DNA of 64,000 nucleotides, from contig OX422214.1 of NCBI GenBank assembly GCA_949130495.1, forward strand, positions 249,864,187 through 249,928,186. Direction: 5' to 3'. Each line of letters starts with the position of its first letter. The stretch's first letter is position 1. The notes beneath the pieces were generated by a model. The model saw nothing but the letters and a program-made list of their open reading frames with translations, had not been told where the DNA came from and did not search any database. Positions 35,285 to 46,432 of the stretch are shown piece after piece. The position numbers and the translations under genes were made by a program. Origin of the DNA: Sambucus nigra (taxonomy: Eukaryota; Streptophyta; Magnoliopsida; Dipsacales; Adoxaceae).

Positions 35285-35912
35285 ATATACTAATCTGTGT
35301 ATATATACACCGATTTATGTAATATATACACAAATCTGTGTATTTATACACAATTCATGTGTGTATATGTGTTTGTATGGTATGTATCTGTCTGTGTGTG
35401 TTTCTATGCGTGTATGTATGTGTGTGTGTGTGTGTGGGCATGTGTGTGTATGTGAGTTAGATGTATGTGATTGTATGTGTGTGTATATATGTGTACATGT
35501 GTATGATTTGTGTATATGTGTGGTAACATGAATAACACATCCAGCATGGTGGGGGTTCATGGTGGTGGCTGGTGTAGTGTGGAGGGTGGAGCAGCATTAT
35601 CTGTGTTCCTTTTTAATACCTTTTTTGCCCTCATGTATGGGTGCATTTAATTTTTTTCATAGCTGACAACTTTTAAGTGGATTGTTTAATTAATTTTATA
35701 AGCCACGTTTCACTTATTGATTGGCTAATATATTAATTTGAAAGCCCTAATTGGGTACGTAGTTAGCATCCCGTTACATCTTCCAACGGAAATGTAACAA
35801 AAGGTTAACATTGAACAATTTCGAAACTTTAAGGTTAACATTGCAACTTTTGAAACATCGGATCTAAAATTAAAAATCGCCCCAAACTTCAAGAATAACT
35901 TTGCATTTTCTC
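34654..35912. mobile_element. Non-autonomous Mutator-like element with ~95-bp TIRs
   Basis: Terminal inverted repeats of ~95 bp (left GGGAAAAATGCGAAATTAAC...; right in inverse GAGAAAATGCAAAGTTATTC...) share the near-identical block GATGTTTCAAAAGTTGCAAT and then GTTAACCTTAAAGTT. The flanking T-rich sequences TATTTTTTTTA / TATTTTTTAA fit a 9-bp target duplication with slippage. Inside are a C17 tract (34986-35002), (TA)22 (35233-35276), TG-rich DNA (35360-35520) and ~200 bp of normal composition (35060-35220) that may be captured sequence. The long ORF across it (223 codons) is not credible. Confidence 0.7.
35233..35276 (+). repeat. (TA)n microsatellite
   Basis: About 22 TA units within the MULE, followed by TG-rich imperfect repeats to ~35525. 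Confidence 0.95.
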
Positions 35913-36029
35913 TATTTTTTAATTAGGATACTTAAAATTGATATTCCGATACATATTGGAGCGCACCGGACACAAATTCATATTCAATTCGTATACGCAA
36001 CCCTTAATATAATATCAGTGTTTCATAGG

Positions 36030-37917
36030 TGATGAGTCCTGGGTTTTGATTAAATTCCACCAGTTGGTTGTGGTGTGACCTTGAGGTCGAGGACCTCCTT
36101 CACGCGTAAGGCCATGCTAAGCTGTGGTTGGATACTGTTGATGTAGCGATCAACCGTAGCGTAGTTAGAGACGGTTAGAGAGAGTGTTCCTTACTGAAGT
36201 TTTTGAACGAGAATAAAAAGATCTTGGTCATAGTTGCATGGTAGGAAGCTTTAAATCGACCCAAGAAGAAAGAGCGGATGGCAATCAAGTCTGCGGCGAC
36301 GAGTCAACTCTTGTCACCAAACGGGCGCAAAGCCTTTGAGTTTAGTGGTAGAGAACACACCTGATACTCGAAATATGCTTATAGACAAAGATTGACTTGA
36401 AGGCATCGAGCTAATAAACGAAACCATTGGGCGCAAGACGCGTGTTGAAAATGGACATATCAACTCGAATATCACCCTTCATGTTGCGTTCCAGAATGCA
36501 TGGAATCTATCCCATGTTGTTGTCGACAGGGAGATTATTAAGGTTAGGTAACTCAATCGTCACCGACACGTGCACTTGGTCGCAGGTTGCACGAGCCAGG
36601 GCACAAATTCCTTGCGGTCTTGGACCTCGACGAACATGATTTGGGGCAACGTGTCTGTGGCGGGGAAGAGCATGCCCTTGCGTCATGAACAAGTCCTCGT
36701 ATCGGGGGTTTGAGAGGCCATTACTCCTTGCGATTAAGGTGAATGACAAATCAATCCCCAGACACTTGCTGTGGGGAGTCATAAACACCATCACCTTTAA
36801 CCTCGATGATCGGGAAGTCATCAAAAGCCAAGGGCTGATGCCTGGGTGGCGGAAGTTGAATCCAGTTACGGACTGTGTGCTTATGGTCATATCTGACGTC
36901 GTCCATAGAAAGAGTCGCAACTGTTCATCGCATGAAAGGTTGGGAAGTTTGATCGGGGACTTTTCCCTCCACAAGGGCCACATTGGAGGTCGTCTTGGCA
37001 TCGACGTCTGGCGGGCTAATCATCGCGGGTGAGTGCAGATTGGCAACACTCGTAGGGGCGGGTGCTTTGTGAACTAAGGTTGGAAAAATGGGCCGACGCA
37101 TAGTCGGAGGGGGACGACATCAAGGGGAAGTATAAATAGGGGTGGGCTAATTGGGTCCAAGTGTCCGATGTAGGCACTTTTGGAAGGGCTTTAGCGGGAG
37201 GGAGGGGGGGGGGATAAAGGAACGACGAGTCGTAGCTATTTGGATTGAAAGCCGAGGCAGCGAAGGGGAGGGGGGATGAAACCATAAAACTGGTGGTTAG
37301 TAATGGTGGTGCAGCTGCCGCTTCGTGAAAACTCTCTGCGCGTTGGTGGCTCGATCATGGACAAACTCTATGCTACTCTAGGGCGCTAGTGGTGAGGAGG
37401 GCCAAGAGCGAGTGGAATTGACTACGGGAGATACCAGACAGGGCCTTTAGTGGACAATAACAAGGGGGTAAGCATTCCGGTTGATGCTTGTTGGGGCTGC
37501 TTTGCAGGTCGAAGTGAGGGTCGTGATCAACGCTTGGACCTGGATCGAAGGTAGCGAAGGGGGTTAGAGGGGTTGAAGCTGCAAAGGTGGTGGTCCATTT
37601 TGGTTATGCAATCGGGTGCTGGCCGATGCGGAAACTCTCTTCGTGTTGATGGATCTAGGGTGATAGTGGCAAGGAGGGCCAAAGGCGGGTGGGATTAGCC
37701 AGACTTGGCCGATAGGGCCGGCGACGATGTGGTAAGTTGCCGTTGACGAAGGTTGATGTTTGTTGGGGTTGCTAGGTTGGAGCGATGAGAGTGAGGGTTG
37801 AGACCAACGTTTGAATTCGGGTCAAGAGTTGATTAATCGCTTCTTCCACAATTTGGCGGCATTGTTGTTTGTAGAGACTACAGATCGATGGGTCGGTGTA
37901 GCTTAGATACCGATTGA
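36030..37917 (-). pseudogene. Minus-strand retroelement fragment, 5' internal region (unclassified)
   Basis: GC-richer and gene-like compared with its surroundings. On the minus strand a primer-site-like CGGTATCTAAGC (37904-37915) follows a putative LTR (37918-38157), and the first ATG region reads NNNAAKLWKKRLINS. Open but broken frames follow, including 37016-37285 (proline-rich, 89 codons) and 36507-37001 (164 codons). At 36040-36230 a stretch reads LTVSNYATVDRYINSIQPQL. I do not recognise a domain with confidence. A Gag-like region of an LTR element is the most economical reading. A ~295-bp tandem duplication lies inside it (next entry). Confidence 0.35.
37262..37845 (-). repeat. ~295-bp tandem duplication in the retroelement fragment
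   Basis: Two adjacent diverged copies (about 37262-37556 and 37557-37845) share ACTCTCT(T/G)CG(T/C)GTTG, GAGGAGGGCCAA / AAGGAGGGCCAA, GTTGATG(C/T)TTGTTGGGG and GTGAGGGT. Confidence 0.6.
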
Positions 37918-38157
37918 TGTAAACACGCAATATAAACTAAACTCTCTTAGACTTTCATTAATAATCGATTTAATGCAATGAGGGGGTTAGACCCTTATTT
38001 ATACTAATCTAGGATGTAATTCCACTTGGGTAGGGATTTCTCACAAAAATAGAATTAGGAAACTAATGCTTATAACCTGATTTAAATGGTAGAATCCCTT
38101 ATTGAAGATAATACCAATTGTACGAAATACACAAAAGCTAATCCTTCTTTCTCACAA
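37918..38157 (-). repeat. Putative LTR, minus strand
   Basis: Bounded by TG (37918) and CA (38157). It contains a TATA-like TATTTATACTAATC in inverse (~38001-38014), as in short LTRs. There is no second copy in the window, so this is tentative. Confidence 0.3.
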
Positions 38158-39842
38158 ATTTCTCCCCCCCTCCCCCCACCTAGTGAGGGGTGGTGCACAT
38201 CAAGATCAATATGCAACTGATGTTTTAGGGTTGTTTTCTTGGAATACTGTTGTGATTAGTATATAAACAAACTAGATAGTGTAGAGATTGGCATGCCTTG
38301 CTTAATCAATGACAATAAAGGTTTGCTCTTTTTCACCTAGGCATTGTGGGCTCTCATCTCACTTATAAAAGAGAGGGTATTGTTGACTCTCTTGAGTACT
38401 ATGGAACTCACAAAAGATACAAGAGTCCATGAGCTCTTCATTTCACTGCACAAGATTCTATATTTCAACCCCGTATATAAAGCCTCTACTCCTGGCAAAA
38501 TAATTTTTTTCTATGAACTACAAGGTGAGATGTAGGTGGCAATCAAGTGGGTGACAATTGACAAGTTGGTAGAACAAAGAGAGGTTTTCTTATGTGACGT
38601 GTCAAGTTTCTCCTGCAAAAGCTCACTCTTTTTATGTTCTAACTATGTTTAAGGGATTCTTATACATTTATCATTAAATGCATATATTTGGAACGCAATG
38701 GAAGTTCTTTTCATTAGGACTTGACATGGTTGTCAAACATTTTATGTGTGACCTTCCAATTTCAGCTCTAGAATTGACCCCCCCCCCCCCCCCCCCCTTC
38801 TCACGCACACACACAAACACGAGAATCATGATGTAGGTAAGCCATGGGAGAACTTTCATGGACAATGAGCCATAGATGGACCATCATGGAAGTTAACCGT
38901 ACATGAACCCAGTTTATACTCCTCGATCATGGTTTGAGGTGAAGGCGTCATGTATATTAACTTTGTGGGATTGGCATATGTCACACTTGGGGTGGCCAGG
39001 AGTGTTGTGATGCGTGTGTCATGAGCATTACGATCAAAACAATGATGAAGACCGCGTCACATGGAGGTTTTAATGTAAACAAAAGAGATAAAGTGGAAGA
39101 ATGAGATAGAATAACATAGGAAGGGAAGGTAGAAGAGATGAGAAAAAGAAGATCAGAAATTGGAAAAGAGAATTGAAGAGGGGAAATCAATAATCAGTCT
39201 TCCATTTTAGTCCAAACTAATAATGTTCTTACATAAGCCTCCAATATCGAAGTAAGCATCGAAGTTCTTGAAACAAAATTAAATCAAAGTAATTGGGGTG
39301 ATCTTAAATATCAGCCCTAATTGGGGTAATCCTAATAGATTTTAGCTGCACGAGAAGGCAAAATGGATCATGCCATGCCTTACTGTTTGACAGTGGCACA
39401 TGTTTGCCGTAGGGTCACATATCTCGCTGTTATGCACTATCTGTTTACTAATGCGATTGCATTATAAGGTCACAGTTGAACGAATCGAGCACGTTTGAAT
39501 TGACATAACATGGAACCTAGTAGTTTGAAAGCACCATGAAGAACAATAAAAGTTCACAAGCCGCCTAATTGATACCAAATAAAATAGCCTGGTGCTTAAG
39601 GACCCCATAGTAACAACAAAGAATGAGCTTAAGTGTTTGTGAAACAGATTGTCAGCTCCTTAATGTCTGACTGGATAAAGAAGAACGGTGTTTGTGTATA
39701 GCTAGAGTTGATCATGACAATCCTGTTTGCTATGTGATTCCAGAAATGAAAAGTATTTAATGTAAACTCACACTTTTACCAAATTCTCATTCATAGTGAA
39801 TTAATTACAATGCTGGGCAAAGGCCTTACTTATAGTAAAAAA
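38158..39842. other. ABCB intron 1, unassigned DNA
   Basis: C-rich tracts at 38163-38180 and a ~19-C run at 38780-38798. Otherwise mixed DNA without recognised coding or terminal repeats. Short ORFs (38344-38535, 38674-38865, 38981-39190) have no recognisable content. Confidence 0.5.
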
Positions 39843-40181
39843 CTAGGAAGCACGGATGCTTTTTTGGAGTTGACCATGGTTCAAAGTAGCGGCCGAGTTA
39901 ATTCGATAGCGGTCGAGTCAATTCGGTATCGGCCGAGTTGACTCGGAATCGCAGAACACCGAACCGATAACGATTCACGAATAAAAAAAATTAAATATCT
40001 TATTAAATTGTTAAATCTCGTCGATATATCGATGTTCCCGAGGTGACTTGCCGATTTCTTGGCCGAAACGGCGATATCTCCCTGAAATGAGTTTGTTTTT
40101 TTAACAGAAAAGCAGAGATGAGTTTTTTTTTTGACAAGAAAAGCAGAGGAGGGGATTCTTACCTCAGATGATTTTCCCTTC

Positions 40182-40216
40182 CCTTCTCTCTCTCTCTCTC
40201 CGTTAATGTCGAAAGC

Positions 40217-40256
<40 letters not shown>
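40182..40256 (+). repeat. (CT)n tract
   Basis: Two blocks of CT separated by a ~20-bp unique stretch. Confidence 0.9.
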
Positions 40257-40258
<2 letters not shown>

Positions 40259-40434
40259 TTAAAGCCCTCAAACCCTCCAAATTTTTTAATCGGTGAGACT
40301 CTCTTTGTGTGAAATGACCCTTTTGTTTTGTTTAAATGAGCCCTTCTCTTGTTTGTGTTAAATGAGCCCTTCTCCTCTTCTCTAAACACCACACACTTAA
40401 CCCTTTTTTAAAGCTAAACCCCATCTGTTTTTTT

Positions 40435-40810
40435 GTACAAACGGCACATTTTTTTTGTACCCTCTTGACATTTTTATTTTATAAAAAATGTTTTGTACAA
40501 ATAAATTTGTTTTGTACAAAACATTTTTTAAAATTCCTAAAAAATATTTAGAATTCGTAAAAATAATGTTTTGTACAAAAAATGTTTAGAATTCTTAAAA
40601 AAATGTTTGGAATTTCTAAAAATTCCTAAAAATAATGTTTTGTACAAAATATGTTTAAACTTCTTAAAAAAATGTTTTGTACAAATATTGTTCAAATAAT
40701 GTTTAGTAATTCTAAAAATTCTAAAAATAATGTTTTGTACAAAATTTATGTACAAATAATGTTTTGTACAAATAATGTTTGGAATGCTTAAAAATAATAA
40801 TATTTTGTAT
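40435..40810 (+). repeat. Minisatellite based on AATGTTTTGTACAAA
   Basis: A dozen or more irregular units of TTTTGTACAAATAATGTTT with AATTCTTAAAAA spacers. The sister element at 43726 has a related block based on AACATTTGTATCCTCTTTGT (44240-44460). Confidence 0.75.
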
Positions 40811-41616
40811 AATGGTTGAAAGTGACGAAACATTGTAATAATTTCTATTTATCTTCAATGTATTTTTTTATCAATATCTATTTGTCATTAACTTATTTTT
40901 CAATATTAATATCTGTTTATTATGGATTATTGAATCTGACAAGTCCATCGCGCTTCAACATAACCAATTATACAATGCATAATAAAGGATTGTTTTGAAC
41001 GTATTTAATTGGTCCACGCTGTTAATCTTATTTTTTTTTTAAATTTTCTATATTTTTTTCAAAATTTTTTGCTCTCTCCAAATAGCGTATCTTCGCGTAT
41101 CACCCTATACCGCAACCGAGTTGAAATTGGGTGTTCGATATGGGGACCGATACCTAGACTTTGAACCATGGAGGTGACGTACCCGTGTCTGACTCTCCGA
41201 CACGCGTACGACACGGTCTGGACCCGTCTCCGACACTCCACGTGGCGTGTAAGATTTGTTTGACAATTGAAAGAAGGTGGACACTTCATGGAGACGGCGG
41301 GACACCAAAAATCAATGAACTTTTAAATTTTCTAGTCTCCTCAAGCAATTTAGTCTGCGCTCGATTTCAGTGCATACTTTTTACTTGCGGTTTAAGTGTT
41401 GTGAAATATTTAACCATGTTAATTTTGTTAAATTAGTCTGACCACTTATTTTTGTTTGAAGTGTAAAATTAATTAAATAATGTATATAATTGTAAAAGTA
41501 TATTTATTTGTCACCGTGTCCCTGGTATATCGTGTCCTAGTTTTTTGAGATTATCCATGTAGGCGTGTCCATGTCGTGTCAGACACGACACCTATATCCT
41601 TGTTTGTGCTTCATAG

Positions 41617-42321
41617 GTAAAAATTAATCAGATCTAGCAGATAAGTAATAGATAAACCAGATAAAATGGACTCTAAGATTTTAAATTAGAAACCAATACC
41701 TAAAGATAAACTAATAGATAATAATCAAAATAAAAAAGGAAACATAAATACTTTTCTCTCTCCTTATGGAATTGTACACATCACTATTAGTTAACAGGAA
41801 ATGATAAGTGAGTACTCATCCTTACATAACTTTATTAGGTTCAAAATCCCAAGTTATTCCTTGAAATTTCTGACCAGTCCTAAATACTAACTTCCTAATT
41901 AAGTGATACAGACCCTGTCATTTTCTACTTGTGGGCAAAAGGTGCTTAGATCTATAGCTTTGCGCATGTGTTTGTGTGTTAAATGTGGTGAAAATTTGGA
42001 ATTGGTTTATCATTTAAATTGATGAAATTGGGAATTGTTTTCTTACTATTTTGGTCTATATACTGCTATTTTACAATCTTGATTTATGAAGTGGTGGTAC
42101 TGTGTCACCAGGTAATTTGTTTTGAGGGGTAAGTGATGATGGTTTCTGTATGTTACGTTCACAAAGAAGTCGCACTTCTCTTGCTCCTGCCTTAAAAATT
42201 TGCAAACCAAGTTCATTCCTCCTCGCACTGCCTTCCATCTGTTTTATATTATTATTATTATTATTATTGGAAGTAGCAAGTCAAGATACCCTGTCAATTA
42301 ACTGTTTTCCTATTTCTGCAG
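41617..42321. other. End of ABCB intron 1
   Basis: Ordinary intron DNA with an (ATT)n run (42243-42268), ending at the acceptor TTTCTGCAG (42313-42321). Confidence 0.7.
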
Positions 42322-42376
42322 CTTGCTTTAACCCTTATGTATATTGCTGTGGGAGTTTTTGCTGCTGGTTGGATTG
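42322..42376 (+). CDS. ABCB20: ABC transporter B family member, exon 2
   Basis: 55 nt encode LALTLMYIAVGVFAAGWI plus the first base of the next codon, the second membrane helix of the first transmembrane domain in ABCB6/20. The acceptor is TTTCTGCAG and the donor GGTAAAG. The junction with exon 3 restores a Glu codon (G + AG), giving the conserved GWIEVSCW. Confidence 0.9.
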
Positions 42377-42482
42377 GTAAAGCCTAATGTCTATTTACTT
42401 GATTATTGTAACATCTCTTTTACCCATCTTACGATAGATGCTTTTTGGTAGCCATCAATACTAACTATTTTCTTTGTAATAG

Positions 42483-42658
42483 AGGTTTCTTGTTGGATTC
42501 TTACTGGGGAAAGACAGACTGCTGTGATCAGGTCAAGATATGTTCAAGTATTACTTAATCAAGACATGAGTTTTTTTGACACCTATGGGAACAATGGAGA
42601 CATTGTGAGCCAAGTGTTGAGTGACGTGTTGCTCATCCAGTCTGCTCTTAGCGAAAAA
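42483..42658 (+). CDS. ABCB20: ABC transporter B family member, exon 3
   Basis: 176 nt encode EVSCWILTGERQTAVIRSRY and DMSFFDTYGNNGDIVSQVLS up to IQSALSEK. This is the segment after helix 2 containing the conserved ABCB motifs GERQ and DMSFFDT. Flanking signals are TTTGTAATAG and GTACGT; the donor phase is 0. All residues read through without stop or frameshift. Confidence 0.93.
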
Positions 42659-43277
42659 GTACGTTCGGCTCTAATACTATCTCCCTTACAGGCTTGCAGT
42701 AGTTTTTTTCCCACTCTTACGGTGAAAGTACCCCCCAACCCCAACCCCTTTAAAGAATAAAAATAATATTCAAACACCTTAGAACTATGTATTTTGTTTG
42801 GAAAAACCCCTTTGTGGGACTTTTTAACGACACATATGGTGTCTTTGCAATGAATGCATAGTTCAAGGAGTATTTTTGCATAAAAAATAGTTCGTTGGGG
42901 TTTCATGCAAAAACTGAATAGTTCAGGGTATTTTTTTGCACTTTTCCCTTTTCTCCAAGGGTCCATTTGATAGCACAAGTTGACATAATTTGCAATGGAA
43001 ATTTTTCTTTAAAATGTTTGCCATACCAACACCGAAAGGAAAATTTTCCATGACAAATCATCAAAATGTGCACTGGTGTGTAGTATTTTAGTGTAAGTTG
43101 GAAAAATTTGTCATGGCAAATTAAGGCTATCAAACATACCAAAATGATGGCAAAATCTAAAAGATCCCATATTTGCCATGGCAACTTTTGCCAACTTATG
43201 CTATTAAATGGACCCTAATTGGGTTTCTCCATGAAAATGACTTGTTTTATTCTTCAATGGGCCTTTTGATGCAACAG

Positions 43278-43478
43278 GTTGGGAATTATATCCATAACAT
43301 GGCTACGTTCTTCAGTGGTCTTGTAATTGGATTTGTCAACTGTTGGCAGATTGCCCTCATAACTTTAGCCACCGGGCCTTTTATTGTTGCTGCAGGAGGA
43401 ATATCAAATATATTTCTCCACAGACTTGCCGAAAATATTCAAGATGCATATGCTGAAGCAGCTAGCATAGCTGAACAG
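43278..43478 (+). CDS. ABCB20: ABC transporter B family member, exon 4
   Basis: 201 nt (67 codons) encode VGNYIHNMATFFSGLVIGFV (helix 3), helix 4 (ALITLATGPFIVAAGGIS) and RLAENIQDAYAEAASIAEQ, the conserved intracellular coupling loop. The acceptor is TGCAACAG and the donor GTTATT. The next exon of this family (start of helix 5) is not found in the remaining 20.5 kb of the window. Confidence 0.93.
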
Positions 43479-43717
43479 GTTATTACTATATTATTTATTA
43501 TATTATTCTATTTCTATTAGACTATATGGGAATCCTGCTTGGAAACCTCTTAAAATCACATATATGTTCACTTTACTTCTATTTAGGTGAAAATTGGGGT
43601 GCTTATGCTTTAGTCATACAGTCATGGTGAGTATGATTAGTTATTATATGAGATATGGTGATGTGAACTAGTGGAAGAATAAATAAGACAACATTAATAA
43701 CAATATTTAGGTTTAGG
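43479..43717. other. Start of the intron after ABCB exon 4
   Basis: Ordinary AT-rich intron DNA before the first inserted element. Confidence 0.7.
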
Positions 43718-45277
43718 GTTTCAATCATGGTTCAAAGTCTCGGCTGAGTCCACTTGGTATCGGCCGAGTTCACTCGAAATCGCAAACTGACGATCCGATT
43801 TTGAGAGGCGAATAAAAAATACAGTTTTTTATTATATCGTTAAATATCGCCGATATCTCGGCGATCCTCAGATATCTCACCAATATGTCGGACGAGAAAA
43901 AGAAATACGACTGAGATGAGGGTTTTTTACAATAAAACAAAGGACGAGGGACGTTTGGCAGAAATAATGCAAAAATGCTTACCTTTATTAGTTGATTTGA
44001 AGGAGATTGAAGTGTTCTCTGCAATTTTGAACAGCAAACAACAAATCATCTCCCCTTACCCTTTCCTTTCAAAACCGCCGAAGTGCCCTTCAGAAATTGC
44101 CGGACCTCTCTCTCTTCGTAAAATATTTTTTGTACAAAATAATAATTTAAAAAGGACAACTCTTTTGATAAGAAAAAAGTGAAATGTTTTGTAAGAAGTA
44201 TTAAAAAATGGTTGTAAAAAAGTGTGGTGTTTTGTCAAAATAAATATTTGTATCCTCTTTGTAAAATAATAACATACTAAAAAAGAAACATTTGCATCCT
44301 CTTTGGAAAAATATACCATACTAAAAAAATAACATTTGTATCCTCTTATTTAAAATATAATATTTCTTTGTAAAGAAAATAACATTTCTATCCTCTTACT
44401 TAAAAACAACATTTGTTTCCTCTTTGTAAAGAAAATAACATTTGTATCCTCTGTAAAAAAACATATTATGGAAATTGAATTTGACAAGTCCGCAACGCGT
44501 AAGTATAATCACTTGTACAATGCTATGCATATTAAATGATGGTTTTGAACTTACATGATTGGTTCACATTGTTAATTTTTTTTTAAATTTTAAATTTAAA
44601 TTTATTATTATTATTATTTTTAAATTTCCTGTATTTGTTTCTGGATCCTTTTGAGCTCTCTAAATAGTGTATTTTTGCGTATTGCCCGATACTGCGACTG
44701 AGTTGACAATCGGGTGTCCTGATGTAAACTACACGTCAATGGCCAAGAAAATAAAACAAACACCAACTTTAAAGAGAGAAACTAAGGGTATCTTATATTC
44801 AAAATCAAGTTAACCCTCCCCACCCGCCGACCACCTCACTGGTAAAAAACCCACTGCCGACCCATACCCTAGCTTAGCCCACCCCCCCAAAAAAAACCCA
44901 CCGAAACCCCATCCCATCCCCAAAAAGTTCTGCCGGCAACCCCCTGCCTTTACCCTGCCCTGCCCCCTCTGACCCTTTTACTCACCTGCCGACCCAGCCC
45001 AACCCCTTTCCCACCCACCCGGCATCGGACACCATGCTGGCCACTTTTTCTCCTCTACACACATGGTTTTTGACCCGGGAGGAATCTTCTTGGGTTTATT
45101 TGGGTGAAGAAGAGAGAAGAAGAAATAAAAACCAAGATTTATGGGATGTACACTCCTCAAGTTTTAGAAGTTAATTTTTGGTCCCTACGAGTTTTTGGCA
45201 CGATTTGTGGAATTTCCTCATGAATTCTCGATTTTTTTGAATGCTCTAGGATGAGCTTGGTCTTAAGAGGGGGAGAG

Positions 45278-45562
45278 TGATGGAAATGGGTCCCTATTTT
45301 AGGGGGTTTTAATCATTTTATTTTCTTTTGTATTGTTATTGTATTTTCCTTTATTTTGCTTTTGTATTTAGAGGTAAAGAGTAGTAATGACATGTTTGTA
45401 ATTATGGCCTTAGCTTAGAGCCTAAGCTACTCCTCTCCTTTAAATACCTACTTGTAACCCTCTTTTGGGGTAGACTTGAACTTGAAAATTGAGAAGAGTA
45501 TTTCTCTCTCTAAAGTGTATGTTTAGATATTTGTAGGAGCCTTTTGACGTGTAGTTTACGTT
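45278..45562 (+). repeat. LTR of the small element (~285 bp)
   Basis: Begins TGATGGAAATGGGTCCC and ends near GTAGTTTACGTTA, just before the primer-site-like TTGATATTAGAGTGG. It contains a TATA-like CTTTAAATACC (~45440). Confidence 0.6.
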
Positions 45563-45643
45563 AAATTGATATTAGAGTGGGGTCTCTCCAATATTGGTGT
45601 TTGGTGTATCAGTGTATTTTTATCAAATCGTACGCTACAATCA

Positions 45644-45781
45644 ATGGCTCCCAAAAAATACAAACAACAACATGAGGAGATTCTAGAGTTGAAACTACAA
45701 ATTGAAGAATTTGCTAGATTGCAACAAGAAAATTTTGAAACCCTAATGCAACAATTTTCCAAATTGCAAAACCCTAGCTAA
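45644..45781 (+). CDS. 45-residue coiled-coil ORF of the small LTR element
   Basis: Starts at ATG 45644 (MAPKKYKQQHEEILELKLQI) and stops at 45779-45781. Heptad-like Leu/Ile/Phe spacing with Glu and Gln suggests a short coiled coil. It lies 70-80 bp after the primer-like site, where gag begins in LTR elements, so it could be a Gag remnant. The following 340 bp read as a Pro-rich, broken frame. No domain recognised. Confidence 0.4.
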   Translation: MAPKKYKQQHEEILELKLQIEEFARLQQENFETLMQQFSKLQNPS

Positions 45782-46432
45782 CCCATTGAAAACCCTAACC
45801 CTACCTCACCCCCAAAGCAACCCTTACCCCTATTCCCCCCACTTTCTCCCACCAGAACAATCCCTTAACTTCCGTCCTCTTCTGCCTCACCCCAGCCACC
45901 CCCATACCCCTGTCAACCACCTCTACCCCAGCCTCCCTGCTGCTAGCAACCCCCCCATGCCCCTGTTGTCCTCCCTCTGCCTACTCTCCCCACCCTTGCT
46001 GACAAAAAAAAACCCTGACCCCGAACTCGCGCCATTCTGCCCCAGCCGCTGAGCACCCCAAACCCCTCCCCGCTGCTAGTGACCCAAACCCCAGTCCCCC
46101 CGACCCCTCTAAACCCCAAAATGACCCCGAAAACCCAGGGTTTTGCCCTAGTTCTGCTCTGAAACCACTTGGGCAATAAAATTCAATCCCAACATCTTCT
46201 AGATGCTCCAAAACGCTGGTTTTTGACTCGGATGGAAGCTTTTAGGGTTTCTATGGGAGAAGAAAGAGAGAAAAAGAAGAAATGAGAAGAAAATTTGTGG
46301 GATGCACTCCTCAACTTTTAGAAATTTTATTTTGGCCCCCACAAGTTTTTGGCCTTTTTTTTGGAATTTCTTCACGAGTCCCAAATTGTTTTTGAGCGCT
46401 CGAGGACGAGCTTGGTCTTAAGAGGGGGAGAG

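Larger units (their letters stand above)
39875..41170. mobile_element. CATGGTTC element (8-bp TSD, hAT-like), copy 1
   Basis: Terminal inverted repeats CATGGTTCAAAGT (left) and ACTTTGAACCATG (right). Flanking GAGTTGAC / GAGGTGAC match at 7 of 8 bases. Inside are repeated GGCCGAGTTNACTCGG words (39890-39945), GATATCTCGGCGAT-like palindromic words, a (CT)n tract (40182-40256), a TTTTGTACAAA-based minisatellite (40435-40810), and near the right end a mirror set of words (GATATGGGGACCGATACC). Non-coding, 1.3 kb. Confidence 0.7.
39843..41616. mobile_element. MULE-like GTGTC-family element, copy 1 (with nested element)
   Basis: The left end CTAGGAAGCACGGATGC is mirrored by the right end ...TTTGTGCTTCATAG (inverse CTATGAAGCACAAA). 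Flanks GTAAAAAA / GTAAAAAT are a likely 8-9-bp duplication. The right part (41171-41616) is rich in GTGTCNGACACG words (CCGTGTCTGACTCTCCGACA, GTCGTGTCAGACACGACACC). The family is the same as at 55540-56661. It carries the 8-bp-TSD element 39875-41170. No transposase seen. Confidence 0.55.

Noticed and set aside
34860..35531. 223-codon ORF, the second longest non-retroelement frame
   Set aside because: It runs through a C17 tract, (TA)22 and TG repeats inside a MULE; no protein-like content apart from a short Pro-rich stretch.
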